A DNA stretch of 64,000 bases from NCBI RefSeq assembly GCF_014854695.1, contig NZ_CP027557.1, positions 3,224,001 to 3,288,000 on the forward strand, read 5' to 3'. Below, piece after piece: positions 29,241 through 38,893 of the stretch (position 1 is its first letter; each line of letters starts with the position of its first letter). The stretch comes from Rhodococcus rhodochrous. Lineage in GTDB: Bacteria; Actinomycetota; Actinomycetes; Mycobacteriales; Mycobacteriaceae. Under the pieces are notes generated by a model. The model saw only the letters and a program-made list of their open reading frames with translations. It searched no databases and was not told where the DNA came from. A program made the position numbers and the translations under genes.

Positions 29241-29867
29241 GTGCAGTTGCGACGCGGCGACGTCCTCGACGGCGCCATGGCGATCCTCGACGAGTACGGG
29301 CTCGGCGACCTGACGATGCGCAAGCTCGCGTCGTCGCTCGGCGTCCAGCCCGGCGCGTTGTACTGGCACTTCCCGAACAAGCAGACCCTGCTCGGCGCCA
29401 TGGCCGACCGCATCCTCGACGGTGTCGACGAACCGCCCGCGAGCGACGCCTGGGACGAGGCCCTTTCAGAGCTCGCGCACCGTTTCCGTGCCGCACTGCT
29501 CGCCCACCGCGACGGCGCCGAACTCGTCGCCTCGAGCTACGCCTCCCGGCTGACCACCTCGTCGGCCCGCGACGCCTTCGTCGGCACCGCGGAACGCGCG
29601 GGTCTGTCGCGGGCGTACGCCGAACTCACCGGCTACGCGCTGTTGCACTACGTGCTCGGCCACACCGTCGACGAGCAGTCCCGCGCGCAGCTCGAGGAAC
29701 TCGGCGCGCTCACGCGCGCACCGCTGTCCCCCGAGGTCGCGACCGAGCAGCCGGCCGAGGCCGACGACGACCTGCTCGACGGCGACCCCGCCGTCCGGTT
29801 CGAATTCGGTCTGCGGTTGTTCGTCGACGGCATCCGCGCACGTCTGGAGACCCGTGCGACATCCTGA
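29241..29867 (+). CDS. bioQ: TetR-family biotin repressor BioQ
   Basis: Encodes 208 aa from GTG 29241. The TetR HTH is clear (LTMRKLASSLGVQPGALYWH, about 24-43), and the C-terminal domain (FRAALLAHRDGAELVASSYA; YALLHYVLGHTVDEQ) is of the TetR_C type found in BioQ. It is divergent from bioB across two BioQ-like boxes. BioQ represses biotin genes in actinobacteria that lack a BirA DNA-binding domain. The third box at 45768-45786 suggests that it also controls bioF-bioD. Confidence 0.85.
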   Translation: MQLRRGDVLDGAMAILDEYGLGDLTMRKLASSLGVQPGALYWHFPNKQTLLGAMADRILDGVDEPPASDAWDEALSELAHRFRAALLAHRDGAELVASSYASRLTTSSARDAFVGTAERAGLSRAYAELTGYALLHYVLGHTVDEQSRAQLEELGALTRAPLSPEVATEQPAEADDDLLDGDPAVRFEFGLRLFVDGIRARLETRATS

Positions 29868-29909
29868 TCCCACCGTTCCTGTCGGACCCGCCTCGTACCT
29901 TCGACGCTC

Positions 29910-31199
29910 GTGACCGCCCCCTGGACCCTCCAGCAGATCAACGCCGTCGCGCCCGATCCGTCCTCGATGACGGCTGCGCGCGGCGTCGCCTCCGCATGGC
30001 TCGAGACCGGTCACGACATCACCGCCCTGTGGGGACTGTGCCGCGGACGCGGCACCACGCCGTACCGCACGGCGATCGACCCGAGCGCTCCCGCCTACAC
30101 GTGCACGTGCCCGAGCCGGAAACTGCCCTGCAAGCACGCCCTGTCACTGCTCGTGCGCTGGTCCGAGGGTGCCGTGCCGGCCGCGCAGGCACCCGACTTC
30201 GTCACCGGATGGCTCGCCGCCCGCGTCGCGTCCACCACACTTCCCGCCCCGGTGGACGAGCCGGTCAAGGCGCCCGATCCGGTGACCGCCCAGCGCCGCG
30301 CCGAGCGGGTCGCGGCAGGACTCGACGACCTCGACCGCTGGCTGACTGACCGCATCCGGCACGGCCTCGGGGCGGTGGATCACGGCTACGACACCTACGA
30401 GACGATCGCCGCCCGCATGGTCGACGCCCAGGCTCCCGGCGCGGCGTCGGCACTGCGCACCCTGGCCACCGTCGTGAACGACGAAACCGATTGGCCTGCC
30501 AGGCTGCTCGCCGAGTACGCGCGCCTGCACCTGATGACCGTGGCGTACCGACAGCGCGACGATCTGCCGAGGCCGCTCCTGCGTTCGCTGCAGACCCATC
30601 TCGGTTTCAGCACCCGTAGCGAGGAGGTCCGCGCCGAACCGGCTGTGCGCGACCGCTGGCAGGTCCTCGCCGTGCGCGTCACCGAGGAGAGCCGGATGTT
30701 CACCCGCAAGACGTGGCTTCGGGGGCGGTCGAGCGGACGCTGGGCGATCCTGCTCGACTTCGCTCACGGAACAGCACGTTTCACCACGCCGCTCCCCTTC
30801 CCCGGTTCGCTGGTCGACGCCGATCTGCACTTCTACCCCGGCGCGGCCCCACTGCGAGCCGTGCTCGGCCGACAGCACGGGGAGACGGAGCCGTTCACGA
30901 CCCTGCCCGCCACCGGACTCGACGCTGCGCTGGACGAATACGCCCGCATGCGCGGAGCAGATCCGTGGTTGCGCACCTGGCCCGTCCTGCTCGACGCGGT
31001 CACCCCCACCGACAGCGAGGACGGCTGGTACGTCGTCGACCCGTCCGGACGGGCACTGCCGCTGGCCGGTGACGACGACAGCCGCTGGCGGCTGCACGCC
31101 GTCGCGGGAGGTCGTCCCGTCACGGTCTGCGGCGACTGGGACGGAACCGCTCTCGCTCCCGTCTCACTGTTCACCGAAGGACAGGTGATGACCTGGTGA
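29910..31199 (+). CDS. SWIM zinc-finger protein, first gene of MoxR/VWA cluster
   Basis: Encodes 429 aa from GTG 29910. The SWIM motif CxCx6CxH is complete: C65, C67, C74 and H76 in YTCTCPSRKLPCKHALSLL. The rest is mostly helical, then a beta-rich C-terminal part with no family I recognise. SWIM domains bind DNA or proteins. A -10-like TACCTT ends 8 nt before the GTG, so the mRNA may be leaderless. GTGA overlap with the next gene starts a chain of five overlapped genes ending with the VWA gene. Confidence 0.85.
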   Translation: MTAPWTLQQINAVAPDPSSMTAARGVASAWLETGHDITALWGLCRGRGTTPYRTAIDPSAPAYTCTCPSRKLPCKHALSLLVRWSEGAVPAAQAPDFVTGWLAARVASTTLPAPVDEPVKAPDPVTAQRRAERVAAGLDDLDRWLTDRIRHGLGAVDHGYDTYETIAARMVDAQAPGAASALRTLATVVNDETDWPARLLAEYARLHLMTVAYRQRDDLPRPLLRSLQTHLGFSTRSEEVRAEPAVRDRWQVLAVRVTEESRMFTRKTWLRGRSSGRWAILLDFAHGTARFTTPLPFPGSLVDADLHFYPGAAPLRAVLGRQHGETEPFTTLPATGLDAALDEYARMRGADPWLRTWPVLLDAVTPTDSEDGWYVVDPSGRALPLAGDDDSRWRLHAVAGGRPVTVCGDWDGTALAPVSLFTEGQVMTW

Positions 31200-32596
31200 C
31201 CGCCCTGCCCGAATCGCTTACGACCGCAGCACTTCTCGGCACGGCACGCTCCGCGCCGGAGTTCGACACGCTGCACACGGCCGACGCTGCGCGCGAACTC
31301 GCCGGAGACCCCGCCGCGACGCTGCTCGCCGCCGCCGCACTGGAGACGACCTTCCTCACCGCCGCGACCGTGCCCGTGGTCCGCGAACTGCCGTCGCCGG
31401 CCCCGGACGACGACCGTCCCGTCCTCCCCGGCGCGGCTGCCGAACGCCTGCGCGCGCTGCTCGCCGTCCGCTCCCCGCTGCTCGACGAGTGGTTCGAGGT
31501 GGCGGCCCGATTCCGCGCGTCGCACGACATCGTGGTCGACCTGCTGACGGTCGCGACCACCGACGCGGTGCACCGCGACCGGCTGGTCGCGCTCACCGGT
31601 TCCCGCGGACGCTGGGTGGCAGCGCGCAACCCGGAATGGGCCGATCTGCTGCCGCCCGACCCGCTCGACGACACGCCCTGGCACGCCGGTCCGCCCGCCC
31701 GGCTACGCCGATGGTTCGAGGCGCTGCGCGCGCACGACCCGGCCGCGGCGACGGCGACACTCGCGGCGTCGTGGGGTGCGCAGACCGCGGCCCAGCGGGC
31801 CGAGCTCGTCGCCCTGCTCGCGGTCGGTCTCGGTCCGCACGACGAAGACCTGCTCGAACGCGCCCTCGACGACCGCAGCCGCAAGGTCCGTGCCGTGGCA
31901 CTCGACCTTCTCCCCCGCCTGCCGGACTCCACGTTCGCGCGGCGCATGGCCGAGCGGGTGCGGCAGTGGTTGCTCGTCGACGGCTCGACCGTTACGCTCG
32001 CTGTTCCCGACCGGCCGGACGAGGGCGCACTCCGCGACGGTCTCGTCGACGATCCGGCCCGCGATCTGCTGGTGGCGGCGGTCGCGGCGGCTCCGCTGTC
32101 GATGTGGCGCGAGCACGCCGGAGACACGGTGCTACCGGAGTTCGACGTCGACGACACCGTCCGCACGGCACTGACGGAGGGGTGGGGCCGCGCGGCGGTC
32201 CGGCAGCGCGACGGCGACTGGGCTGCGGCGTTGCTACGACGCGACGGCACCGTCGACGCGGCGGTCGCGCAGGTCGTGCCCCGCGACATCCTGCTCACGC
32301 ACCTGCGCGATGTGTCGCCGTCCGCGGTTCTCGACGACACGCTGCTCGCCGCGCTCCCGGCGCCGTGGCCGCGCGATGTCGCCGAGAAGGTGCTCACCGC
32401 GCTGTACACGAAGCTGACGACCACCCGCGTGGTGCGCGACGTGCTGACGTTGCTCGCCCACCGGGCACCCTTCGAGTTGGCCGACCTGCTGGCCGACGCC
32501 GCGAACCGCACCGACGATCTCGGTCGCCTGCACCTGTTCGCGAGCGCAGCCGACACCCTGACCCTCCGCAAGACGATCCACGAGGAGCTGAGTTGA
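31196..32596 (+). CDS. DUF5691 protein, MoxR/VWA cluster
   Basis: Encodes 466 aa from GTG 31196 overlapping the previous stop. The chain is Ala/Leu/Asp-rich and helical, with repeat-like units (e.g. RSPLLDEWFEVAARFR; LLERALDDRSRKVRAVALDLLPRLP), which suggests a HEAT-like scaffold. I assign DUF5691 from its N-terminus (ESLTTAALLGTARSAPEF) and its fixed place between SWIM and MoxR genes. No catalytic motif is visible. It is likely an adaptor for the ATPase/VWA machinery. Confidence 0.75.
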   Translation: MTALPESLTTAALLGTARSAPEFDTLHTADAARELAGDPAATLLAAAALETTFLTAATVPVVRELPSPAPDDDRPVLPGAAAERLRALLAVRSPLLDEWFEVAARFRASHDIVVDLLTVATTDAVHRDRLVALTGSRGRWVAARNPEWADLLPPDPLDDTPWHAGPPARLRRWFEALRAHDPAAATATLAASWGAQTAAQRAELVALLAVGLGPHDEDLLERALDDRSRKVRAVALDLLPRLPDSTFARRMAERVRQWLLVDGSTVTLAVPDRPDEGALRDGLVDDPARDLLVAAVAAAPLSMWREHAGDTVLPEFDVDDTVRTALTEGWGRAAVRQRDGDWAAALLRRDGTVDAAVAQVVPRDILLTHLRDVSPSAVLDDTLLAALPAPWPRDVAEKVLTALYTKLTTTRVVRDVLTLLAHRAPFELADLLADAANRTDDLGRLHLFASAADTLTLRKTIHEELS

Positions 32597-33819
32597 CCGA
32601 CTTCGAGTCGACCCCTGCAGTTGTCGGCACCGATGAGGCCGAGGCGTCCGATACCGGCACGTTCGAGACCGGCGGGCCCGACGAATCCGGCGCATCCGAC
32701 ACCGCCGGGCCCGACGTATCCGACACTGCCGGGTCCGGCACCGACCTGCTGCGCCCGCACGCCGAACAGCAGTACGCGGACGAACTCGCAGCACTCGCGC
32801 GACTCGACGACCGGCCGCGCCCGCCGTCGTGGCAGCTGTCGCCGTGGGCCGTGGTGACCTACCTGCTCGGCGGCGAACTGTCCGACGGCACCGTCATCAC
32901 CCCGAAGTACGTCGGCCCGCGCCGATTGATGGAGGTCGCCGTCGCGACCCTGGCAACCGACCGGGCACTGCTGCTGCTCGGTGTGCCGGGTACCGCGAAG
33001 ACCTGGGTGTCGGAGCATCTCGCCGCCGCGATCAGCGGTTCGTCGACCCGGCTCGTACAGGGAACGGCGGGCACGACCGAAGAGTCGGTGCGGTACGGCT
33101 GGAACTACGCGCGGCTGCTCGCCGAAGGGCCGAGCGCCGCCGCGCTGGTCGCCTCCCCGGTCATGACCGCGATGCGCGACGGCGCCGTGGCCCGTATCGA
33201 GGAACTCACCCGCATCCCCGCCGACGTGCAGGACGCGCTGATCACCATCCTGTCGGAAAAGATGCTTCCCGTCCCCGAACTCGGCATCGAGGTGCAGGCG
33301 ACGAAGGGGTTCAACGTCATTGCCACCGCCAACGACCGCGACCGCGGGGTCAACGACCTGTCGTCCGCGCTGCGTCGACGGTTCAACACCGTCGTGTTGC
33401 CGTTGCCGGCGAGCGAGGAGGACGAGGTCTCGATCGTCACCCGCCGCGTCGAACAACTCGGCGCCGCACTCGAACTGCCGGCCGTGCCCGCGGCCGCGGA
33501 GGAGATCCGCCGCGTCGTCACGGTGTTCCGGGAGCTGCGCAGCGGTGTCACGACCGATGGCCGGACCAAGCTGAAGTCCCCGTCGGGCACGTTGTCCACC
33601 GCCGAGGCGATCTCGGTGGTCACGGGCGGTCTGGCCCTGTCAGCGCACTTCGGCGACGGGGTGCTGCGGCCCTCCGACGTCGCGGCCGGAATCCTCGGAT
33701 CGGTGGTCAAGGACCCCGTCTCCGATCGCGTGGTCTGGAACGAATATCTCGAGGCCGTCGTCCGGGAACGCGGCGACTGGACCGATTTCTACCGGGCGTG
33801 CCGGGAGATCACCGGGTGA
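32593..33819 (+). CDS. MoxR-type AAA+ ATPase
   Basis: Encodes 408 aa from TTG 32593, inside the previous stop (TTGA), with GAGGAGC 10 nt upstream. Walker A is GVPGTAKT (130-137), acidic Walker B residues are in ARIEELTR (E203/E204), sensor-1 Asn is in ATANDRDRG (N247), and arginines follow in SSALRRRF. The first 50 residues are an acidic, Gly/Asp/Thr-rich low-complexity leader with DTAGPDVSDTAGSGTD. MoxR ATPases act with VWA proteins as chaperones or metal inserters. The VWA partner is encoded two genes later. Confidence 0.9.
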   Translation: MTDFESTPAVVGTDEAEASDTGTFETGGPDESGASDTAGPDVSDTAGSGTDLLRPHAEQQYADELAALARLDDRPRPPSWQLSPWAVVTYLLGGELSDGTVITPKYVGPRRLMEVAVATLATDRALLLLGVPGTAKTWVSEHLAAAISGSSTRLVQGTAGTTEESVRYGWNYARLLAEGPSAAALVASPVMTAMRDGAVARIEELTRIPADVQDALITILSEKMLPVPELGIEVQATKGFNVIATANDRDRGVNDLSSALRRRFNTVVLPLPASEEDEVSIVTRRVEQLGAALELPAVPAAAEEIRRVVTVFRELRSGVTTDGRTKLKSPSGTLSTAEAISVVTGGLALSAHFGDGVLRPSDVAAGILGSVVKDPVSDRVVWNEYLEAVVRERGDWTDFYRACREITG

Positions 33820-36017
33820 CCGACGTTCTCTTCGACCGCGCGGCTGCGCCCGCGGAGATCCGGGTCTTCGGAATCCGGCACCACGGGCCGGGTTCGGCGC
33901 GCGCGGTCCTGCAGGCACTCGCGGAGTTCGAACCCGACACCGTCCTCATCGAGGGTCCGTCGGACGCCGATCCGGTGCTCGCGCTCGCCGCGGCCGACGA
34001 CATGGTTCCGCCGGTCGCATTGCTGGCCTACGCCCGCGACGAACCGGCGCAGGCCGCGTTCTGGCCGTTCGCGGCCTTCTCGCCCGAGTGGCAGGCCCTG
34101 CGGTGGGCGTACCTGCACGACGCCGACGTGCGGTTCTGCGATCTTCCGGCGGCGATGTCGCTCGCCGCCGAACGCGAGGTCGGCGACCGCGCGACCGACG
34201 ATCTGCTCGGCATGCTCGCCCGCGCCGGCGGCTACGCCGATTTCGAGCAGTGGTGGGATGCGGTGGTCGAGCACGGCACCGCACAGGCCTTCGACGAGAT
34301 CACCGACGCGATGCGGGCGCTGCGCGAAGATGTCGGGATCGACGACCACACCGCGCGACGCGAGGCGCACATGCGGCAGGTGCTGCGCGCGACGGTCAAG
34401 GCCGGGGCCCGCGCGATCGCCGTGGTGTGCGGGGCGATGCACGCGCCCGCACTGACCGGCCGACTCGGACCGGCCGCCCCCGACGCGCGTCTGCTCAAGG
34501 GCATGCCCAAGGTCAAGACCACTCTCACGTGGGTGCCGTGGAGCCACTCCCGGTTGTCGCTGTCGTCGGGCTACGGCGCCGGCATCACCTCGCCAGGCTG
34601 GTACCACCACCTGTTCACACAGCCCACGGACACGACCGCACGCTGGTTCACCCGCGTGGCCCGTGTCCTGCGCAAGGAGGATCTGCCCGTCTCGAGCGCC
34701 CACGTCATCGAGGCGACGCGCCTCGCCGACACGCTCGCGGCACTGCGCGGTCGCGCGGTGGCCGGACTCGACGAGGTCGTCGAAGCGACCCGATCGGTGC
34801 TGTGCGACGGCGACGACGTCCTGCTCGACCTCGTCACACGGCGGCTCGTCGTCGGCGAGGCACTCGGTTCGGTCTCCGAGGACACCCCCACCGTCCCGCT
34901 CGACACCGACCTGCAGCGGAATGCGAAGTCGTTGCGTCTCAAGCGGTCCGCCGAAGCGAAGAACCTCGATCTGGACCTGCGCCGCGAGATCGACGTCGCG
35001 CGGTCGCGACTGCTGCACCGCCTGGCGCTGCTCGGGATCGACTGGGGCACGCCCACGGAGAGCGAGGTGCGCTCGACCGGCACGTTCCGCGAGACCTGGA
35101 CGCTGCGGTGGGAACCCGAGTTGTCGGTGGCGATCGTCGAGGCGTCCCGGTGGGGCACGACGGTGGAATCCGCGGCGGGTGCCACGGTGGGCGACCGTGC
35201 CGCACGCTCCGGGATCGCGCTCGCCGACCTCACCGAACTCCTCGAACGGGCGTTGCTCGCCGACCTGCGGACCACGATCCCGTCGCTGGTGACGGCGATC
35301 GATGCGGCGGCCGCTCTCGATCACGATGTGCTGCACCTGATGAGCGCACTGCCGACCCTCGTGCGCACCGTCCGGTACGGCGATGTGCGAGGCACCGATC
35401 TGTCCTCCCTGGAACACGTCTGCGACGCCCTCCTCGCGCGGGTGTGCGCCGGTCTCCCGGCGGCGGTCACCGGCCTCGACCACGACGCCGCCGATGCGCT
35501 GCGCACCGCGATCGACGATGTGCACCTCGCTCTCGCACTGCGCGAGGACCCGAGCGCGACCGGTCGATGGCTCGACACACTGACGTCGGTGAGCGAGCGC
35601 GACGACGTCGACGGGCTGCTCGTCGGCCGCACCACCCGGATGCTGCGCGACACCGGCCGACTCGGCGAACACGACGCGGCCGTGCGGGTCGCGCGAGCGT
35701 TGTCGGTGGGGTCACCCGCACCCGCGAAGGCGCGCTGGATCGACGGTTTCCTCGGCGGGGGCGGGCTCCTGCTCGTCCACGACAGCGCACTGTTCGACCT
35801 CGTCGACGAATGGATCAGCGGCCTCACCGACGACGATTTCGTCGACGTCCTACCCGTCCTCCGACGCACCTTCGGGTCGTTCGCCTTCGGTGAGCGACGC
35901 CTGCTCGGACAGACGGTGCGGGGCGAACGCACCCGCGGCACGGAGGCACCGCCGGCCGTGGACCGCGGCCGGATCGCCCTGACCGCCACCGCGTCGATTC
36001 TGGGAGTGTCTGCATGA
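33816..36017 (+). CDS. DUF5682 protein with TIKI/TraB-like N-terminal motifs
   Basis: Encodes 733 aa from GTG 33816 overlapping the MoxR stop. The N-terminal about 250 residues carry a motif series: RHHGPGSAR (H22, H23), LIEGPSD (E46), RREAHMRQVL (H185) and VCGAMHAPAL (H209). That order of His, Glu, and a second G-x-x-H resembles TIKI/TraB/EreA-like hydrolases, so a metal-dependent hydrolase is possible. The remainder is helical, and a late region has FLGGGGLLLVHDSALFDLVDEWI. It is a fixed neighbour of MoxR and VWA genes. Its function is unknown. Confidence 0.8.
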   Translation: MTDVLFDRAAAPAEIRVFGIRHHGPGSARAVLQALAEFEPDTVLIEGPSDADPVLALAAADDMVPPVALLAYARDEPAQAAFWPFAAFSPEWQALRWAYLHDADVRFCDLPAAMSLAAEREVGDRATDDLLGMLARAGGYADFEQWWDAVVEHGTAQAFDEITDAMRALREDVGIDDHTARREAHMRQVLRATVKAGARAIAVVCGAMHAPALTGRLGPAAPDARLLKGMPKVKTTLTWVPWSHSRLSLSSGYGAGITSPGWYHHLFTQPTDTTARWFTRVARVLRKEDLPVSSAHVIEATRLADTLAALRGRAVAGLDEVVEATRSVLCDGDDVLLDLVTRRLVVGEALGSVSEDTPTVPLDTDLQRNAKSLRLKRSAEAKNLDLDLRREIDVARSRLLHRLALLGIDWGTPTESEVRSTGTFRETWTLRWEPELSVAIVEASRWGTTVESAAGATVGDRAARSGIALADLTELLERALLADLRTTIPSLVTAIDAAAALDHDVLHLMSALPTLVRTVRYGDVRGTDLSSLEHVCDALLARVCAGLPAAVTGLDHDAADALRTAIDDVHLALALREDPSATGRWLDTLTSVSERDDVDGLLVGRTTRMLRDTGRLGEHDAAVRVARALSVGSPAPAKARWIDGFLGGGGLLLVHDSALFDLVDEWISGLTDDDFVDVLPVLRRTFGSFAFGERRLLGQTVRGERTRGTEAPPAVDRGRIALTATASILGVSA

Positions 36018-37171
36018 CAACCGAATCCGGCGACACCGAACGCCTGCGCCGCTGGCGGCTCGCACTCGGCGAGGCCGCGGAGGACTCCACGGGATCCCTG
36101 TCCTCGGCCGACGACAATGCGATGGACGCCGCGCTCGCCGCGCTGTACGACAGCGCGCCCGGCGACGGCACGGCACCGCGCACCGCAGGTCTCGGCGCAT
36201 CCGCACCCAGGGTGGCGCGCTGGCTCGGCGACATCCGCACCTACTTCCCGACATCCGTCGTCCAGGTGATGCAGCGCGACGCCGTGGATCGGCTCGGGTT
36301 GACCCGGCTGCTCCTCGAACCCGAGATGCTCGGGGCCGTCGAACCGGACGTGCACCTCGTGGGCACGTTGCTGAGCCTGAACCGCGTGATGCCGGAGACC
36401 ACCAAGGCGACGGCACGGACGGTCGTCGAGAAGGTCGTGCGCGAGATCGAGGCTCGCATCGCGCAGCACACCCGCACCGCCGTCACGGGTGCGCTCGACC
36501 GGTCGTCGCGGACGTCGAATCCGAAACTGCGCGACATCGACTGGGATCGCACGATCCGCGCGAACCTGGCCCACTACCTGCCGGAGCATCGCACGGTGGT
36601 GCCCGAGAAGCTGGTGGGCTACGGGCGCCGCTCCCAGGCGGTGAAGCGCGACGTGGTGCTCGCGGTGGACCAGTCCGGGTCGATGGCGTCGAGCGTGGTC
36701 TACGCGTCGGTGTTCGCGGCGGTCCTGGCGTCGATGCGGGCACTGCGGACCTCGCTGGTCGTCTTCGACACCGCGGTGGTGGATCTGACCGACAAGCTCG
36801 CCGATCCGGTGGACGTGCTGTTCGGCACCCAGCTCGGCGGCGGCACCGACATCAATCGGGCGATCGCCTACAGCAGGTCGCTCATCACGCGCCCGGCCGA
36901 TTCGCTGTTCGTGCTCATCTCGGATCTGTACGAGGGCGGCATCCGCGCCGAGATGCTCTCGCGCATCCGGGAGATGCTCGCCGCGGGTGTGCAGGTCGTG
37001 GTGTTGCTGGCGCTGTCCGACGACGGGGCGCCGTCCTTCGACCGCGACAACGCTGCGGCGCTCGCCGAACTCGGGGTTCCCGCCTTCGCGTGCACGCCCG
37101 ACCGGTTCCCGGAACTGCTCGCCGTCGCGCTCGAGCGGGGTGACGTCGGACGCTGGTCGCAGTCCGGGTGA
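36014..37171 (+). CDS. VWA-domain protein, partner of MoxR ATPase
   Basis: Encodes 385 aa. ATG 36014 overlaps the DUF5682 stop (ATGA). The N-terminal half is helical. A von Willebrand A domain at about 212-380 has a complete MIDAS: DQSGS (219-223), Thr278 in GGGTD, and Asp304 in LISDLYEGG. No signal peptide or transmembrane segment is seen, so it acts in the cytoplasm. It ends the five-gene unit and would be the metal-dependent binding partner remodelled by the MoxR ATPase. Confidence 0.9.
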   Translation: MTTESGDTERLRRWRLALGEAAEDSTGSLSSADDNAMDAALAALYDSAPGDGTAPRTAGLGASAPRVARWLGDIRTYFPTSVVQVMQRDAVDRLGLTRLLLEPEMLGAVEPDVHLVGTLLSLNRVMPETTKATARTVVEKVVREIEARIAQHTRTAVTGALDRSSRTSNPKLRDIDWDRTIRANLAHYLPEHRTVVPEKLVGYGRRSQAVKRDVVLAVDQSGSMASSVVYASVFAAVLASMRALRTSLVVFDTAVVDLTDKLADPVDVLFGTQLGGGTDINRAIAYSRSLITRPADSLFVLISDLYEGGIRAEMLSRIREMLAAGVQVVVLLALSDDGAPSFDRDNAAALAELGVPAFACTPDRFPELLAVALERGDVGRWSQSG

Positions 37172-37220
37172 ACGCCGGAGACCCGTACGGGGTGGCGATG
37201 ACGGTGCGGCGATCCGGGGT

Positions 37221-38885
37221 TCAGTGGGCCGGTTCCCCAGGGGAGCCGACCGTGACGTCGCCGTCCTCCTCGGCGTACCGCTCGAGCAGCGCGATCTCGG
37301 TGGCGCGGGACGGGAACACGAAGGCCACCAGGGCCGCTCCGACCAGCACGATCGCAATCGCGGCCGTGTAGGCGCGGGTGTCGCCGTCGAGGAAGGCCGA
37401 CCGGGCGGCCTCGATGATCTGCGGTGCGTACTGCGGATAGTGTTCGGCGATCCCGACCGCACCGGCGAACGACTTCTCCAGTGCGGTCTCGGTCTGCTCG
37501 TCGACCGCCGCGGCCTGCGGACTCGCCGCGATCGTCGCGGCGAGCGAGGCCGAGTACCCGGCCGTGAGAAGTGCGCCGAGGATCGACTGGACGATCGCGC
37601 CACCGAGATCGCGTTGCAGATCGGCCGTGCCGGAGGCCATCCCGGCACGGGCGACCGGCACCGAGCCGGTGAGCGAATGCGAGGCCGGGGTACCGGCGAG
37701 ACCGACACCGGCTCCGAGGCACACGAAGCTCAGGGCGACCACCCAGTAGTGCGCGTCCTCATCCCACAGCATCAGTGCGACGACGAGCCCGGCCACGATC
37801 GCCACGTAACCGGACAGCAGCGTGAAGCGGGAGCCGCGCGACCCGACGAGTTTCGCCGATTGCGGCGCCACCAGCACCATCACGAATGCTGCGGGCAGCG
37901 CCGCCGATCCGGCCGCGAGCGTCGAGTAACCGAGCACGTTCTGCAGGTACTGCTGACTGATGTACATCGTGCCCATCAGGGTGCCGAACACGATGATGCC
38001 CGCAACGGCCGCGACCCAGAACACGCGACGCCGGGCGACCCGCAGGTCGAACAGGGGATTCGCCGCGCGCAGCTGGCGCATGACGAAGAGGACCACCGCG
38101 ACGAGAGCGATCACGAGAGCGGACACCGCGATGGTCTCCATCCCGTCGACGGGCACGAAGTTGATGCCGAGGACGAGCGAGCCGACCAACACGATCGAGA
38201 CCACGCCGCCGAGATGATCGACCGGATCGGTCGACTCGTTGACGTGGCTCGGCACGAACATCCAGGTCAGGGCGAAAGCGATCAGCGCGAGCGGGATCGT
38301 CACCAGGAAGACCGAACCCCAGAAGAACTGTTCGAGCAGGGTGCCGGCGACGAGCGGGCCGAGCGCGGTCAGGCCACCGCCGATCGACGACCACAATGCG
38401 ATCGCGCGCGTGCGGGCTGCGCCCGACCACAGTGCGGTGATCAGGGCCAAGGTGGTGGGGAACGCCAGACCGGCGGAGACACCGCCGAGCACCCGCGCCG
38501 CGAACAGCACCTCGGTGCTCGGCGCGAACCCGGCGACCGCCGAGGCCGGAACCGACAACGCCATGCCGAGCAGCAGCATCGTCTTGCGTCCGTAACGGTC
38601 GCCGACGGCACCGAGGTAGAGCACCGACGCGGCGAGGCCGACGGAATAACCCACGGCGACGAGGTTGAGCTGGGTCTGGCTCGCGTCGAACGCCTTCCCG
38701 ATCTCGGGCAGTGCCACGTTCGCGACGGCGAGGTTCAGGTTCGCCACGGCGGCGACGAGGATCAGCGAGGCCAGCACCGGCTTCGCGCGTGCCGGCCGAC
38801 CGTCGTCAGGTGGGGTCACGGACACATAGTGCGCGCTCGAGCGGCTGCCCTGCGCGGTTTCCGGCGGGTTTTCACCTTCGGTCAC
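37221..38885 (-). CDS. DHA2-family (14-TM) MFS exporter
   Basis: Encodes up to 554 aa from GTG 38883-38885 (GTG 38825 would remove 20 non-membrane residues). It has about 14 hydrophobic segments, with motif A-like GAVGDRYGRKTMLLLG, motif C-like GPLVAGTLLEQFFW and the long loop plus TM13-14 typical of EmrB/QacA drug exporters. An Ala/Glu-rich extracytoplasmic loop precedes the last helix. It is divergent from a siderophore-binding lipoprotein gene 51 nt away, and joint control is possible. The substrate is unknown. Confidence 0.88.
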   Translation of the reverse strand: MTEGENPPETAQGSRSSAHYVSVTPPDDGRPARAKPVLASLILVAAVANLNLAVANVALPEIGKAFDASQTQLNLVAVGYSVGLAASVLYLGAVGDRYGRKTMLLLGMALSVPASAVAGFAPSTEVLFAARVLGGVSAGLAFPTTLALITALWSGAARTRAIALWSSIGGGLTALGPLVAGTLLEQFFWGSVFLVTIPLALIAFALTWMFVPSHVNESTDPVDHLGGVVSIVLVGSLVLGINFVPVDGMETIAVSALVIALVAVVLFVMRQLRAANPLFDLRVARRRVFWVAAVAGIIVFGTLMGTMYISQQYLQNVLGYSTLAAGSAALPAAFVMVLVAPQSAKLVGSRGSRFTLLSGYVAIVAGLVVALMLWDEDAHYWVVALSFVCLGAGVGLAGTPASHSLTGSVPVARAGMASGTADLQRDLGGAIVQSILGALLTAGYSASLAATIAASPQAAAVDEQTETALEKSFAGAVGIAEHYPQYAPQIIEAARSAFLDGDTRAYTAAIAIVLVGAALVAFVFPSRATEIALLERYAEEDGDVTVGSPGEPAH

Positions 38886-38893
38886 CCACCGGG

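Noticed and set aside
31171-33456. 761-codon minus-strand open frame
   Set aside because: Antisense to the DUF5691 and MoxR genes; Ser/Arg/Ala-rich composition with no domain; the overlapped real genes have clear motifs.
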